The notes: generated from the letters alone by a model not told the origin. A DNA stretch of 64,000 bases from Lentibacillus juripiscarius JCM 12147 (GCA_001311805.1 BBCA01000008.1:14277-78276), one strand, 5' to 3'. Counted from the stretch's first letter, positions 19,507 through 29,499 are shown. A program made the numbers and translations.

Positions 19507-19600
19507 GCTAAAGTTTGCTGTGTATTCGCTAAAGTTCACAATAAAGGTGCTAAAGTTTTAGCCCAAAAACGCTAAAGTTCACAATTAAATCGCTAAAGAT
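19507..19600. repeat. Five-copy 21 bp periodic GCTAAAG array
   Basis: GCTAAAG starts at 19507, 19528, 19549, 19571 and 19592, so the period is 21, 21, 22 and 21 bases. The flanks are degenerate (often aaacgctaaagttcac). Intergenic, no coding potential and no CRISPR-like conserved repeat and variable spacer structure. Confidence 0.75.
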
Positions 19601-19661
19601 GATGTGAAAATCACCATTATTCAGATACCTATTTGTATAGAACTACATTTTTTAGCAAAAA

Positions 19662-19704
19662 GTAACCGCCCCATTCCATTAAAAGGGCGATCACCTCTAT
19701 TTTT
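19662..19704. terminator. Terminator-like hairpin
   Basis: GTAACCGCCC and GGGCGATCAC pair with two G-U pairs around a 13-base loop, followed on the forward strand by ctctattttt. It lies downstream of the reverse-strand gene ending at 19738. Confidence 0.5.
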
Positions 19705-19737
19705 CCATATTTTATTTGAAAAATCCATCATCTAAAA

Positions 19738-20067
19738 CTGTCCAGAACGGTATTGTCTTCCATCGTATAGTATTCATAATCCTCCCATTCACTGCACCCT
19801 TTAATGGTATAAAGACTTGATTTTGTCGAGGTCATCTAAAAATTGTTCGACTTCCTTCTGGTTCAGCCGTACCGGAAGCTGGTCATACAGCGTTAATATT
19901 TGTTCACCGTCTCCTTCTTGCCCACTACTTTCCAAATACCGGGTTAAGGTATCCACTTGTTTTTCGCTTAAGATGGATTCTGTTGATAAGTGTTTAACTT
20001 GCCGCAGCATAAATTCATTCGTATGTTCATCCATTTCACCTGCCATAATCTCGCCGTTCCACCTCAT
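19738..20067 (-). CDS. Hypothetical acidic protein
   Basis: Not recognised. ATG at 20067 (MRWNGEIMAGEMDEH) follows GGAGGG; the open frame upstream to 20088 has no binding site. Helical, charged sequence: TNEFMLRQVKHLSTESILSE, KQVDTLTRYLESSG, LNQKEVEQFLDDLDKIK. The main frame stops at 19801, but a one-base change near 19808 would continue into TIKGCSEWEDYEYYTMEDN with a stop at 19738, which looks coding and is preferred. About 108 residues. Divergent to the sirtuin gene. Confidence 0.5.
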
Positions 20068-20185
20068 ATCAGCATTCCCTCCAACCATTCATTGTTTCAC
20101 TTAGTCTGCCCCAATCAAGCCAATTGTTATCAAACCTGTAAAGTGGTACATTTTAATAAAGAGCCTGTTAATGGAGGGATAGACT

Positions 20186-20890
20186 GTGGTACGTGATTGG
20201 CTGACGAAATCAAAATATACCGTTATCTTTACCGGTGCCGGCATGTCAACAGAAAGTGGTCTGCCTGATTTCCGCTCGTCCGGACAGGGACTGTGGGAGC
20301 AGGAGGATCCGAGCAAAATCGCCAGTGCCGATGCATTAAATAATAATGTGGAAGCGTTCATCGATTTCTACCGCACGCGGGTTCTCAATGTGAAGGACTA
20401 CAAGCCACACAATGGGCATCATATTTTAGCCGACTGGGAAAGTCAGGGACTCGTACAATCCATCATTACCCAAAATGTCGATGGTTTCCACCAGGAAGCA
20501 GGCAGCAAGCGGGTCGCGGAATTGCATGGGACGCTACAAAAACTGCACTGCCAATCATGTGGGAAGGAATATAATAGTGAGGAATATGTTAATCAGGAAT
20601 ATTATTGCAAATGCGGCGGAGTACTGAGGCCTTCGATTGTATTATTCGGAGAGACGTTGCCACAGGATGCCTTTCAGTTTGCCCTGTCCGAAGCTGAAAA
20701 AGCAGACTTGTTTATTGTGCTTGGTTCATCACTCAGTGTAACGCCGGCCAATCAGTTTCCTTTCATTGCCAAAGATAATGGGGCCCGGCTGGTCATCGTC
20801 AATCGAGAGCCAACCGAGCTTGATGCTTTTGCCGATCAGGTCATTCATGGACGGGAAATTGGTAATGTGCTGCAAGAATGGGACAACTAG
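20186..20890 (+). CDS. Sir2-family NAD-dependent protein deacylase
   Basis: Removes acyl groups from lysine using NAD+. Intact, 234 residues. Motifs: NAD site GAGMSTESGLPDFRS, TQNVDGFHQEAG, catalytic His in ELHGTLQKLHC, zinc cysteines CQSC and CKCG, then FGETLPQDAF and LGSSLSVTPANQFP. The GTG at 20186 has GGAGGGA seven bases upstream. It belongs to the short bacterial class (CobB/SrtN type), but the typical class III acid-lysine pocket residues cannot be judged firmly here. Divergent to a hypothetical gene, upstream of adeR but with over 110 bases between. Confidence 0.92.
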   Translation: MVRDWLTKSKYTVIFTGAGMSTESGLPDFRSSGQGLWEQEDPSKIASADALNNNVEAFIDFYRTRVLNVKDYKPHNGHHILADWESQGLVQSIITQNVDGFHQEAGSKRVAELHGTLQKLHCQSCGKEYNSEEYVNQEYYCKCGGVLRPSIVLFGETLPQDAFQFALSEAEKADLFIVLGSSLSVTPANQFPFIAKDNGARLVIVNREPTELDAFADQVIHGREIGNVLQEWDN

Positions 20891-21023
20891 CAATCTTGCT
20901 TAGGAGTACCCGGCATCAAAGCAGGGAAGAATTTTCAGTGAAAATAATCACACAACTTTCCGTTTTTTTGTCCATCGTACCGTGATAAGATAGAACCATA
21001 CCATGAATGAAGGGGACGAGTTC

Positions 21024-22271
21024 ATGAGCCATTCAGCTGATTACCCAAAAGCATTTCAGGATACGTTTGATTCACCGGAAGGGCTGGCCGATCGCATTGC
21101 CGAGATACTGGAGTGTCCCATTACCATCGAGGACGCCAACCACCGGATTATCTCGTACAGCAAGCATGATAAAAATGTGGATGAAGCAAGGATAGCTACG
21201 ATTATACAGAGAAGTGTGCCGGAAAATGTTATCACCTGCCTTTGGGAAAGTGGTGTGATGGCTTGGCTATTCGAAAGCAGTGAACCCGTTTTCGTCCCCG
21301 CGATTGAAAAAGTGGGGCTTGGAAATCGTATTGCCATCGCTGTCCATAAACATCAGGAAGTGCTTGGTTTCATATGGGCGCAGACATACGACACAACCAT
21401 CACAAATGAACGATTGTCGCTGATGAAAGATGCGGCAAAACTCGTGAAAAATCAACTCCACCAGCACCACCTCAAAAAAGAATCTGAAGCAAGCTACCAG
21501 GAGTTTTTTTTGGCAACTTCTTGCCGGTCATATACAACTGCCTGCGGAAATCAGACGGCAGGCCAGACGATTTGGACTGGAACTTGGAGACCCCCTTTCA
21601 ATCGCTATGATTGCATTTGATGGCAACGTAACCCAGACAATCGAAAAACATGCCTATTACCTGACAGAAACATTTCAACAGCCTTATGCTGTCTGCCGGA
21701 TTTTTGATCAGAATCAGCTTATCATTCTCGTGAACCTGGAATCGGTACCCAATCCTAGAAAAAAATGAAAGCATTTGTTCAGGACTTCATAACAAAACTG
21801 GCTGAACGGATCGGCATCGACTATGCAAAGGGCGCCTTTGGCCTCGTTTACAGCTCGCCTGTAAACATGAAAGACAGTTACAGGGAGGCAGTCAACGTTC
21901 TTGAACTGAAAGATCAGTTTCCATCCGCATTACAGCACGTCCATGGCTATCATGAACTCGGCATTTACCAGTTTCTGCATGAACTGAAAGCCATCCGGAA
22001 GCGCGACAACTACCGGAATGATGCACTGGAACGGCTAAAGGCTTATGACAAGAAAAACAGATCCGACCTGGTGGCATCACTGCACGCATATTTAGCTTGT
22101 GACAGCAATGTTTACAATGCAGCCAAACGAATGCACGTCCATGCCAACACACTGAACTACCGCCTGAAGCGCATCACGGACATTGGCGAAATCAATTTAA
22201 AAGATCCCAATCAAAAAATAACAATCTACCTTGATATATTGATAGAATGCATGGAGCATGGTGATTTGTGA
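21024..22271 (+). CDS. adeR: PucR/CdaR-type regulator of alanine dehydrogenase (AdeR-like), two frameshifts
   Basis: About 415 residues: an N-terminal sensor region (DRIAEILECPITIEDANHRI, VGLGNRIAIAVHKHQEVLGF), a central GGDEF-like CdaR region (GFGLVYSSPVN region, SYREAVNVLELKDQF) and a C-terminal PucR helix-turn-helix (NVYNAAKRMHVHANTLNYRL). In B. subtilis AdeR, of this family, activates ald, which is exactly the next gene here; that context is the reason for the name. Frameshifts: T run long at 21504-21511 and A run short at 21759-21765. ATG at 21024 follows AAGGGG; an ATG at 21003 is in frame but less well placed. Confidence 0.8.
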
Positions 22272-22379
22272 TTTTCAACAAACCGCCCTGCTCTTTTTTT
22301 GTTTTATGACTAATGAAAACGCTATCCAAAAGAGTTATAATGGAAGGAAGAAATCTAAATGCTAAGGGGGATATTTTCT

Positions 22380-23500
22380 ATGATTATCAGTGTACCCAAA
22401 GAAATTAAAAACAATGAAAACCGTGTTGCCATGACACCGGCCGGGGTTGATAACCTGGTGAACGCTGGACACACGGTGCTAGTGGAAGCCAATGCCGGTG
22501 CCGGAAGCAGTTTTACCGATGACGAATACAAAGAAGCTGGTGCAGAAATTCTTAAAAAACGCTTCAGATGTATGGGAAAAGGCGAACATGGTCATGAAAG
22601 TTAAAGAACCGCTCCCATCCGAATATGGATACTTTCGTGAAGGGCTGATCCTCTTCACCTACCTTCATCTGGCTGCAGAACCGGAACTGGCGAAAGCGCT
22701 GGCAGAAAAAGGGGTTACAGCCATTGCTTATGAAACAATTACCGTAAACGGCACCCTGCCGCTCCTGTCACCAATGAGCGAGGTAGCCGGACGGATGGCA
22801 TCCCAGATTGGGGCACAATATCTTGAAAAAGCAAAAGGCGGAAAAGGTGTCCTCCTTAGCGGGGTTCCCGGAGTCAAACGCGGAAAGGTCACTATTGTCG
22901 GCGGCGGCATGGTTGGCACAAACGCTGCGAAAATCGCGCTGGGACTCGGAGCAGACGTCACTATTATTGATTTGAATCCAGAACGGCTGCGCCAGCTCGA
23001 GGATATTTTGGAGGTAGTGTGCAGACATTGATGTCCAACCCGGCCAACATCGCTGAATCAGTCAAAGATTCTGACCTCGTTGTCGGTGCTGTCCTGATCC
23101 CGGGAGCAAAAGCGCCCAAACTGGTATCAGAAGATATGGTCAAGTCCATGCAGCCTGGTTCGGTCATCGTGGATGTGGCCATCGACCAGGGCGGCAACTT
23201 TGAAACCGTTGACCATATCACAACGCACGATGACCCAATCTATGAAAAACATGGTGTGCTGCATTATGCTGTGGCGAACATTCCTGGCGCCGTTCCGCGT
23301 ACTGCAACCATTGCATTGACAAATGTGACCATCCTTATGCCCTGCAAGTCGCCAATAAGGGTGCCGAAAAAGCAATTACCGACAGTAAAGCCATGAAAAC
23401 CGGCGTAAATGTGCTCAACGGCAACATCACTTTTGAAGCAGTTGCACGTGACCTTGGCTATAACTACCATTCTGTTGAAGACGTTCTTTCAAATAAATAG
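22380..23500 (+). CDS. ald: Alanine dehydrogenase, three frameshifts
   Basis: Interconverts alanine and pyruvate with NAD, also used in sporulation. Strong N-terminus [20 protein letters not shown], then [32 protein letters not shown], the nucleotide site [20 protein letters not shown], and [19 protein letters not shown]. The end reads [20 protein letters not shown]. About 374 residues. Frameshifts: A run long at 22554-22559, T run short at 23006-23009, and a missing C near 23334. ATG at 22380 follows GGGGGATA. Probably activated by AdeR encoded just upstream. A strong terminator follows. Confidence 0.92.
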
Positions 23501-23508
23501 GTTCATTA

Positions 23509-23537
23509 GGCTGCCTGATAACACAGGCAGCCTTTTC
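23509..23537 (+). terminator. Terminator of ald
   Basis: GGCTGCCTG (23509-23517) and CAGGCAGCC (23524-23532) with a six-base loop, followed by TTTT. Confidence 0.9.
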
Positions 23538-23857
23538 ATTGCCATGCCAGGAAAATGACAATATCATTCTTAGTCGAATACTTATAAGCCTCAAGTAGGA
23601 TATAGACTCATGAAACCAGCACATTTTTCTTTCGTCGACTCATCGCGAAACCGTTGCAGCCACTGGCATTAAGCTCTGGATGCTGATTAGGCCATTTTCA
23701 CAAATGACGAGCGGTTTGTCGAGTTATGTAAAGTTTTGGCTTTGTTTGACGAAGAGGTTGCATTTTTTTAGAAGAATAGACATAATAGTCTTCGTGCGCT
23801 TCTGAGACAAACGACCCAGGCTACTTACATAACATTTGAAGGGAAGTATGATGTATC
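23538..23857 (+). promoter_or_regulatory. Gap between ald and the Spo0E-like gene with possible Spo0A box
   Basis: No gene is supported in these 320 bases. TGACGAA at 23747-23753 matches the Spo0A box core TGNCGAA and the related tttgtcgag lies near 23716. They lie 100-140 bases upstream of the Spo0E-like gene, which would make regulatory sense, but short matches like these arise easily by chance. Confidence 0.3.
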
Positions 23858-24040
23858 ATGCCAGCATTACAAATGGCTATTTCCAAAAAGCGAAAAGAAA
23901 TGATTGAACTGGGCGAAATGTATGGACTAACCGATAAACGGACAATAAATTGCAGCCAGCAGCTCGATACATTGCTAAACATTGACAAAAGCCGGACACA
24001 ATACTTTTTGATGAAGGTTCATTCAAAAAGTACATATTAA
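23858..24040 (+). CDS. Spo0E-like aspartyl-phosphate phosphatase
   Basis: Small two-helix protein (60 residues) of the Spo0E family, which removes phosphate from Spo0A and so delays sporulation. It shows the family pattern IEKKR-like start (AISKKRKEMIELGEMYGLTD) and the key SQQLDTLLN motif (usual form SQELD). ATG at 23858 with AAGGGAAG upstream; in-frame MAI could also start it. The last 15 residues (SRTQYFLMKVHSKSTY) are unlike the family and could be shifted. Stands alone, followed by a hairpin. Confidence 0.75.
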   Translation: MPALQMAISKKRKEMIELGEMYGLTDKRTINCSQQLDTLLNIDKSRTQYFLMKVHSKSTY

Positions 24041-24051
24041 CGAAAAAGAAA

Positions 24052-24087
24052 GAGGAACACATTGGTGCCTAAGCTAATGTGTTCCTC
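24052..24087. terminator. Hairpin between convergent genes
   Basis: GAGGAACACATT (24052-24063) and AATGTGTTCCTC (24076-24087), a 12 bp perfect stem with a 12-base loop, between the Spo0E-like gene and the DMT transporter gene. Confidence 0.7.
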
Positions 24088-24143
24088 GGTTCTGTTGCTA
24101 CACCGCCCGTAAAACGAGCTGTAATCGGTCAAACAGAATATCC

Positions 24144-25056
24144 TTAATCAGCAGTTTGCTCAAGAGGAGCTTTCACTGTTTGCTTGGTTCTTGTCGTTAG
24201 AATGACTCCGCCAATCACCATGCATGCTCCAACAATCTTCATCAGTGTTACGGTCTCCCCAAGCCACAGACTGGCCCCGGCCATCGTCACAACCGGCAGG
24301 AAGTTCAAAAACACCGAAGCCTGTGAAGCCCCGAGGATCCCCACCGACCGGTTATAGAAAAGCAGTGCAATAAAAGATGGGAAAATACCAAGATACAATA
24401 ACCCGGTTACATTACCGGATGTCATCAAATTATCCGGCAAACCAACTATTGCCCATTCCGCGATCACAAATGGGATAAGAACAAGTACAGAAATACCGCT
24501 CATGACAAGAAGAGCACCAAACTGCGGAAACAAGTGCATATATTTTTTAACAAGAATGGAATAAACCGCCCAGGAGCCAATTGCCCCAATCATAATCCCA
24601 TCACCAATGTTCCAGTCCATGCCGGCGATCGAAAAAATGCCTCCATCCAGTACAACCCAGACAGCACCAATCAGCGAAACAAACACCCCGGCAAGCTGCA
24701 CATTCCGCAGCCGCTCCTTTAACAAAATAGCACTGAGCACCACGGTTACAGAAGGAATGACTGTTTCCAGCACGGACACATTTGTTGACGATGTAAATTG
24801 CAAGGAACCATAAATAAAGGTATTAAAAAAGTAATGCCTGTCAGTGTCATCAATAGGAATGGTTTTTATAGGTCACAAATGTGCTGCGAGATTCCCACGC
24901 ACTGCGAATGCCAAAAGGAAGCAGCACAATAAAGGCAACAAGCAGCCGAAAAAAACGCTATTGTGAACGGCGGGAGCTCATTAATTGCCTTTCCGGTCAA
25001 TATATTCCCTGCATAGAAAATAACAACAAAAGCATCATGACAGATGCACGAAACAT
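24144..25056 (-). CDS. DMT superfamily (EamA) transporter, frameshifted
   Basis: Ten-helix drug/metabolite transporter. The second EamA repeat is clear (NIGDGIMIGAIGSWAVYSIL, LGIFPSFIALLFYNRSVGIL, VFLNFLPVVTMAGASLWLGE, MVIGGVILTTR). The first repeat is broken: GKAINELPPFTIAFF then a shift near 24960, and another near 24850 before LQFTSSTNVSVLETVIPSVT. ATG at 25056 (MFRASVMMLLLLF) has a G-rich site. About 305 residues. Substrate unknown; such carriers export amino acids or metabolites. Confidence 0.75.
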
Positions 25057-25465
25057 ATAATCCCCCCCATAGAAAGTACAGCTGCAACCATGGTGTCCAG
25101 TGCTAAATGGCCGGATCAGTGTGCCAATACAGCACATACCCTCATTATTCTATACATTTTCTAATAATTATTACTCTTCCCAACTTATCAGAAAAGGAAA
25201 AAGATTGCACACCATAAGCGAAAGAGACCGGTCAATAGATAACAAAATAAATAGTTTGATACCGGCATCAAGTTTACCAGATTTAGATCCTTCATTGTTT
25301 TTTACAATTAGACAGCAATTCAGCAACAAAAATAGCATACCAATAATTGTATGTTGGTTGGACAACGTTTCTCGTCTTATGTTTCGGCTTTTTGAAAACA
25401 ATCTCTTGACTTTAAATGACGACGGGTGTAAACTGTACATCAATATCATAACTAAATAGAAAGCA
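25057..25465. other. AT-rich gap before the SAM riboswitch
   Basis: No supported gene. A 119-residue open frame (25100-25459, forward) has no ribosome binding site, no family likeness and ends at the riboswitch. The promoter of the S-box operon must lie in its last part, with ttgactttaaatgacg near 25408 as a possible -35 region. Confidence 0.4.
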
Positions 25466-25566
25466 TTCTTATCCAGAGAGGTGGAGGGACTGGCCCATTG
25501 AAGCCTCAGCATCGGTTTTTATAACTGTGCTAATTCCAGAAAGCGCTAAGCTTTAAGATAAGAAGA
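25466..25566 (+). promoter_or_regulatory. SAM riboswitch (S-box, SAM-I)
   Basis: Leader RNA that binds S-adenosylmethionine and ends transcription when SAM is plentiful. Hallmarks: P1 stem TTCTTATC (25466-25473) with GATAAGAA (25557-25564), the conserved AGAGAGGTGGAGGGACTGGC block at 25475-25494, GAAGCCTCAGCA, and GTGCTAATTCCA. ATAAGAAGAG at the 3' side of P1 can instead pair with CTCTTCTTAT at 25590-25599 as antiterminator. It precedes a cyclase-family gene and a YxjG/YxjH-type gene; the latter are S-box controlled in B. subtilis. Confidence 0.95.
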
Positions 25567-25586
25567 GCGACACAATCGTGCATTGG

Positions 25587-25614
25587 AGCCTCTTCTTATG
25601 GGAAGGGGCTTTTT
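25587..25614 (+). terminator. SAM riboswitch expression-platform terminator
   Basis: AGCCTCTTC (25587-25595) pairs with GGAAGGGGCT (25601-25610), followed by TTTTT. Its 5' strand overlaps the antiterminator segment. Confidence 0.9.
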
Positions 25615-25664
25615 CGTGTTTTATAAGCTTCTTCTTATCGAAATCTTTTTAATGAGGTGATTAG

Positions 25665-26402
25665 ATGAGCAGTAACGTAATCGAAGCAATCAATCTATTG
25701 AAAGAGAAAGAATGGGTTGACCTGACCCACGCATTTGGACCGGATTCTCCACACTTTTCCGCATTTGACGCAGCGGAATTCAAGACCCTTTTCGATCATA
25801 GTGACGGGTTTTTTGCCCAGCAATTTACGTTTCCCGGTCAATACGGCACACATATCGATGCGCCGATTCATTTTGTTCACGGGGATGAACGGCATGTCCA
25901 CCAGTTGGAATTGAAAGAACTCATTCTCCCGCTGATTGTTATCGACAAGTCAAAAGAAGCTGATGAAAATCCCGATTTCACACTTTATGTAGATGATATT
26001 TACCAATCGAGAAAGAACATGGTGAAATTGAGGCAGGGTCATTTGTAGCGTTGCGAACAGACTGGAGCAAGCGCTGGCCGGAACAGGACGATTTTGACAA
26101 CAAGGATGAGGAAGGTAACAGTCATGCGCCGGGCTGGTCGGTAGAAGCACTGCAATTTTATTCGAGCAGCGAGGTATCAAAGCAATCGGACATGAGACGT
26201 TTGACACGGATGCTGCTGTAGATTTCCAGAAAAACGGAGCGCTCGTGGCAGAGTATTATGTACTTGACCAGGACACATTCCAGGTGGAAGTTATGACAAA
26301 CCTGGATAAAGTCCCCGCTAAAGGTGCCGTGATTTGCAATATTGTTCCGAAAGCTAAAAATGCATCGGGCTTCCCTGTGCGGTCATTCGCCATTTTGCCA
26401 TA
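25665..26402 (+). CDS. Cyclase-family (kynurenine-formamidase-like) metal hydrolase, frameshifted
   Basis: Member of the cyclase/KynB fold, metal-dependent hydrolases of amide or lactone substrates. The signature QYGTHIDAPIHFVHG lies near residue 65; later come SFVALRTDWSKRWPEQDDFD, HAPGWSVEALQFL, the metal-site GHETFDTDAAVD and the end GFPVRSFAILP. Frameshifts near 26012 and 26160. About 245 residues. ATG at 25665 after AATGAGGTG. Being the first gene after a SAM riboswitch and just ahead of a methionine-synthase-like gene, a role in sulfur or methionine metabolism is inferred; the actual substrate is unknown. Confidence 0.8.
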
Positions 26403-26462
26403 AGCGAGCAGACCGGCAGTTTAATAGGAAGGATTTAAAAAATAATAGAAAGAGGGATTACG

Positions 26463-27582
26463 ATGACCAAAACGATAACACAAGCGCCATTCCGCGCCGA
26501 TCATGTCGGGAGTTTGTTACGGCCAAGTAGGCTGCACGAGGCAAGAAGTGATTTCAAAAAGGAAGTATTTCAGCTGAACAATTACGCAATGTGGAAAATG
26601 AAGAGATTAAACGAGTCGTTGACAAGCAAATCGATGCCGGTTTACAAGCTGTAACCGATGGTGAGTTTCGCCGTACATTTTTCCACCTTGATTTCATGGA
26701 GCACTTAAATGGGTTTGAAGGATATGTTCCTGACCACGGTTATGCGTTTAAAGGCCAAGAATCGGAAAAACGAAATGTCTGGAACACAGGTGAGATATCC
26801 TTTAATCCGGACCATCCGTTTTTGCGGGATGTCGAAGATCTGATTGACATTGTTGACGGACGGGCTGCTGTAAAATTTGCCATTCCAAGCCCGAACATGT
26901 TTTTAACGATGGCATCAGAAACCCAGATATCTACCCAAACCTTGAAAAATATGCTGAAGACATCATTAAGACATATCAGGATGCGATTCAGGCATTTTAT
27001 GATGCCGGGCTCCGCTACTTGCAGCTTGATGACGTCTATGTCGCCGGGCTTGCTGCAGACAATGTGCCATGGAACGAGGACCTGGGAGAGCAGCGTGATT
27101 ATCGGATTGATCTGGCGGTCCGCGTTTTGAATGAAAGTCTTGCGAAGAAACCGGGTGATTTAACTGTAACCGTACATTTGTGCCGCGGGAATTACCGCTC
27201 CACATGGGCATTCGAGGGCAGTTATGACCGTATTGCCCCGAAACTGTTCGCCAAGGGCAATGTGGACGGATTTTTCCTCGAATATGATGATGAACGTTCA
27301 GGAGGATTCAATCCACTAGAACATATTCCTGAGGAGGGACCGCGTGTTGTGCTCGGAGTGATCACCTCCAAGTCTGGTGAGCTTGAGGATCGTGATGACG
27401 TAATCCGACGCATTAAGCGTGCATCTGACTATGTACCGCTTGAACAGCTATGCCTCAGTCCGCAATGTGGGTTTGCGTCCACACACCACGGCAATGAACT
27501 TACTGAAGGGCAGCAATGGGAAAAGCTGAAATTTGTTGCGGATGTGGCGGAAGAAGTGTGGGGCTCCTTCGAGATAAAATGA
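26463..27582 (+). CDS. YxjG/YxjH-type cobalamin-independent methionine synthase-like protein, frameshifted
   Basis: Similar to the C-terminal catalytic half of MetE, thought to transfer methyl groups to homocysteine or a related thiol. Motifs: APFRADHVGSLLRP at the start, GLQAVTDGEFRRTFFHLDFM, DAGLRYLQLDDVYVAGLA, CRGNYRSTW (zinc-site Cys in TVHLCRGN), FFLEYDDERSGGFNPLEHIP, and LSPQCGFASTHHGNELTE with the second zinc Cys. Frameshifts: a missing T near 26570 and a missing A near 26908. About 375 residues. It lies 60 bases after the cyclase gene, so both share the S-box leader. Confidence 0.9.
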
Positions 27583-27601
27583 GCTGCCGCATAAAGGAAT
27601 G

Positions 27602-27634
27602 AACAGCCTGCAGCACATAATGCTGCAGGCTGTT
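27602..27634. terminator. Bidirectional terminator
   Basis: AACAGCCTGCAGCA (27602-27615) and TGCTGCAGGCTGTT (27621-27634), loop five bases, between the convergent YxjG-type and GlcD-type genes. Confidence 0.9.
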
Positions 27635-27692
27635 TATGTTGTGCCGTTCGGGCGGTCTGTTTATTCTATCAGCGGTTTTCCGCCTTTTCCCG

Positions 27693-29072
27693 TCATTCAA
27701 TTATCTTTCCAGGATTCAGTATGTCATCGGGGTCGAGTGCCCGCTTAATTTTCCGCATGACACGGAGAGATTCGCCGTGTTCCTGTTCCTGATATTTTTG
27801 CTTGCCGGTGCCGACACCATGCTCCCCGGTGCAAGTGCCACCACACCCAAGGGCATAGCCGACAATTCGCTCATTCACTTGGTCAGCTTTTTCAATCTCT
27901 GCCGGGTCGGATGGATCAAGCATTAAGAGAATATGGTAATTCCCATCGCCAACATGCCCAACAATTCCGCCGGAAAGACCGGATGCTTCTACCGCTTCCC
28001 GGGCATCCTTTACTGCTCCGGCAAGCTCAGAAATCGGGACGCACACATCGGTGACCATCTGTTTTCTGCCCGGATGGTTATGGATAAAGGCATATGCGGC
28101 ATGGTGTCGTGCTTCCCAAAGCTTATTGCGGCCGGCCGTATCTGTCTCGAATTCTATTTGTCTACAATTCATATCGCTGACAATTTCCTCCATAAACTGA
28201 ACGTCATGCTGCAGGCCTGCTTCATTGCCATGCAGTTCCAGGAATAGTGTCGGCACTTCATGGTAATTCGTCTCACTGTAAAGATTCATCTGTTTGATCG
28301 CTTCCTCATCGACCAATTCCACCCGGGCTACTGGAATGCCTGCCTGCATGACGGCGATAACGGCATCAACCGCATCGTCAGCAGTGGCAAATTCCGCCCT
28401 TGCAGCCATAATATGCTCAGGAATGCCAATCACTTTTAGCGTCAATTCTGTAAAACAGCCCAACGTCCCTTCCGAACCAACGAAAAGTCCATTAAGATTG
28501 TATCCGGACGATGATTTTGCTGCCATGCTGCCGGTATGTATGATCGACCCATCCGCCAAAATGACTTCCATATCAAGCACTTGATCGCGCATGATGCCAT
28601 ACTTTACCGACGTTGTCCCGCTTGCGTTTGTTGCCGCCATTCCACCCAGCGTCGCGTCTGCCCCTGGGTCGACGGTAAAAAACAGACCATACTTTTTCAG
28701 TTCCTTTTCTAGTTGGGACCGAGTTACACCAGGCTGCACCCTGACAAGAAAATCGCTTTCCCGCACTTCCAGAATGTTATTCATGTTGGCAAAATCAATC
28801 GTAATGCCGCCCTGATACGGGATGACACTGCCTTCCAGACTTGATCCATAGCCATAAGGGACAACGGGCACATCAAACCGAGCAGCCAGTTTCATAATGT
28901 CACTCACTTCTTCAGCGTTGTCCGGAAACACAACAACATCGGGCAAATGTGGCGAATGGTATGATTCATCCGAGCTGTGCTGCTCCAGCATGGTTTCATT
29001 TACTGTCACGCGGCCTCCCAGTACTCCCCGTAGTTCTTCCACTAACTCCATTCGTCTTCCCGTTTCCTGCAT
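27693..29072 (-). CDS. FAD-linked D-2-hydroxyacid dehydrogenase (GlcD / D-lactate type)
   Basis: Intact, 459 residues. FAD-binding PCMH domain in the first half (HSSDESYHSPHLPDVVVFPD, VVPYGYGSSLEGSVIPYQGG, VDPGADATLGGMAATNASGT, KSSSGYNLNGLFVGSEGTLG) and the GlcD C-terminal domain in the second half (VGHVGDGNYHILLML, CTGEHGVGTGKQKY). Such enzymes oxidise glycolate or D-lactate and pass electrons to the respiratory chain. There is no neighbouring GlcE/GlcF-like subunit, so a single-subunit D-lactate or glycolate dehydrogenase is more likely. Alone between a VOC gene upstream and a terminator. Confidence 0.9.
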   Translation of the reverse strand: MQETGRRMELVEELRGVLGGRVTVNETMLEQHSSDESYHSPHLPDVVVFPDNAEEVSDIMKLAARFDVPVVPYGYGSSLEGSVIPYQGGITIDFANMNNILEVRESDFLVRVQPGVTRSQLEKELKKYGLFFTVDPGADATLGGMAATNASGTTSVKYGIMRDQVLDMEVILADGSIIHTGSMAAKSSSGYNLNGLFVGSEGTLGCFTELTLKVIGIPEHIMAARAEFATADDAVDAVIAVMQAGIPVARVELVDEEAIKQMNLYSETNYHEVPTLFLELHGNEAGLQHDVQFMEEIVSDMNCRQIEFETDTAGRNKLWEARHHAAYAFIHNHPGRKQMVTDVCVPISELAGAVKDAREAVEASGLSGGIVGHVGDGNYHILLMLDPSDPAEIEKADQVNERIVGYALGCGGTCTGEHGVGTGKQKYQEQEHGESLRVMRKIKRALDPDDILNPGKIIE

Positions 29073-29091
29073 AAAACATTCTCCCCCTCTG

Positions 29092-29499
29092 TTATGAAAA
29101 ATTCACTCTCTCTTTACCTGCCTGTGACAATTGAATCAGATTTCCGCACGTGTCATCAAAAATAGCAAATGTCACCGGCCCCGCTTCAGTTGGTTCCATC
29201 GTAAATTCCACACCTTTCTTTTTCATCCGTTCGTACTCTTGCCAAATATCCTCCACGACAAACGATGTGGCTGGGATCCCTTGTTCATAAATAGCTTCTT
29301 GATATGTTTTGGCGGCTTCATTATCATTCGGCTCCAGAAGCAGCTCAACCCCGTCCGGGTCTTCCGAAGACACAACGGTCAGCCACTTAAAGTCTCCAGC
29401 TGGCATATCCATTTTCTTCTGAAACCCTAAAATATCTGTATAAAATTGAAGCGCTTTCTCCTGATCGTTTACAAAGACACTTGTTACTTTAATCCGCAT
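29092..29499 (-). CDS. VOC (glyoxalase/bleomycin resistance) family protein
   Basis: Intact, 135 residues with two beta-alpha-beta-beta-beta modules: MRIKVTSVFVNDQEKALQFY with LGFQKKMDMP, and FVVEDIWQEYERMKKKGVEF with FAIFDDTCGNLIQLSQ. The start ATG at 29499 has GGAGG six to ten bases upstream; a longer reading to 29550 has none. The metal-site positions are partly non-standard, so activity is uncertain. It is cotranscribed possibly with the downstream GlcD-type gene (19 bases apart). Confidence 0.85.
   Translation of the reverse strand: MRIKVTSVFVNDQEKALQFYTDILGFQKKMDMPAGDFKWLTVVSSEDPDGVELLLEPNDNEAAKTYQEAIYEQGIPATSFVVEDIWQEYERMKKKGVEFTMEPTEAGPVTFAIFDDTCGNLIQLSQAGKERVNFS

Noticed and set aside
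25100..25459. 119-residue forward frame before the SAM riboswitch
   Set aside because: No ribosome binding site or recognisable domain; the region must contain the S-box promoter.
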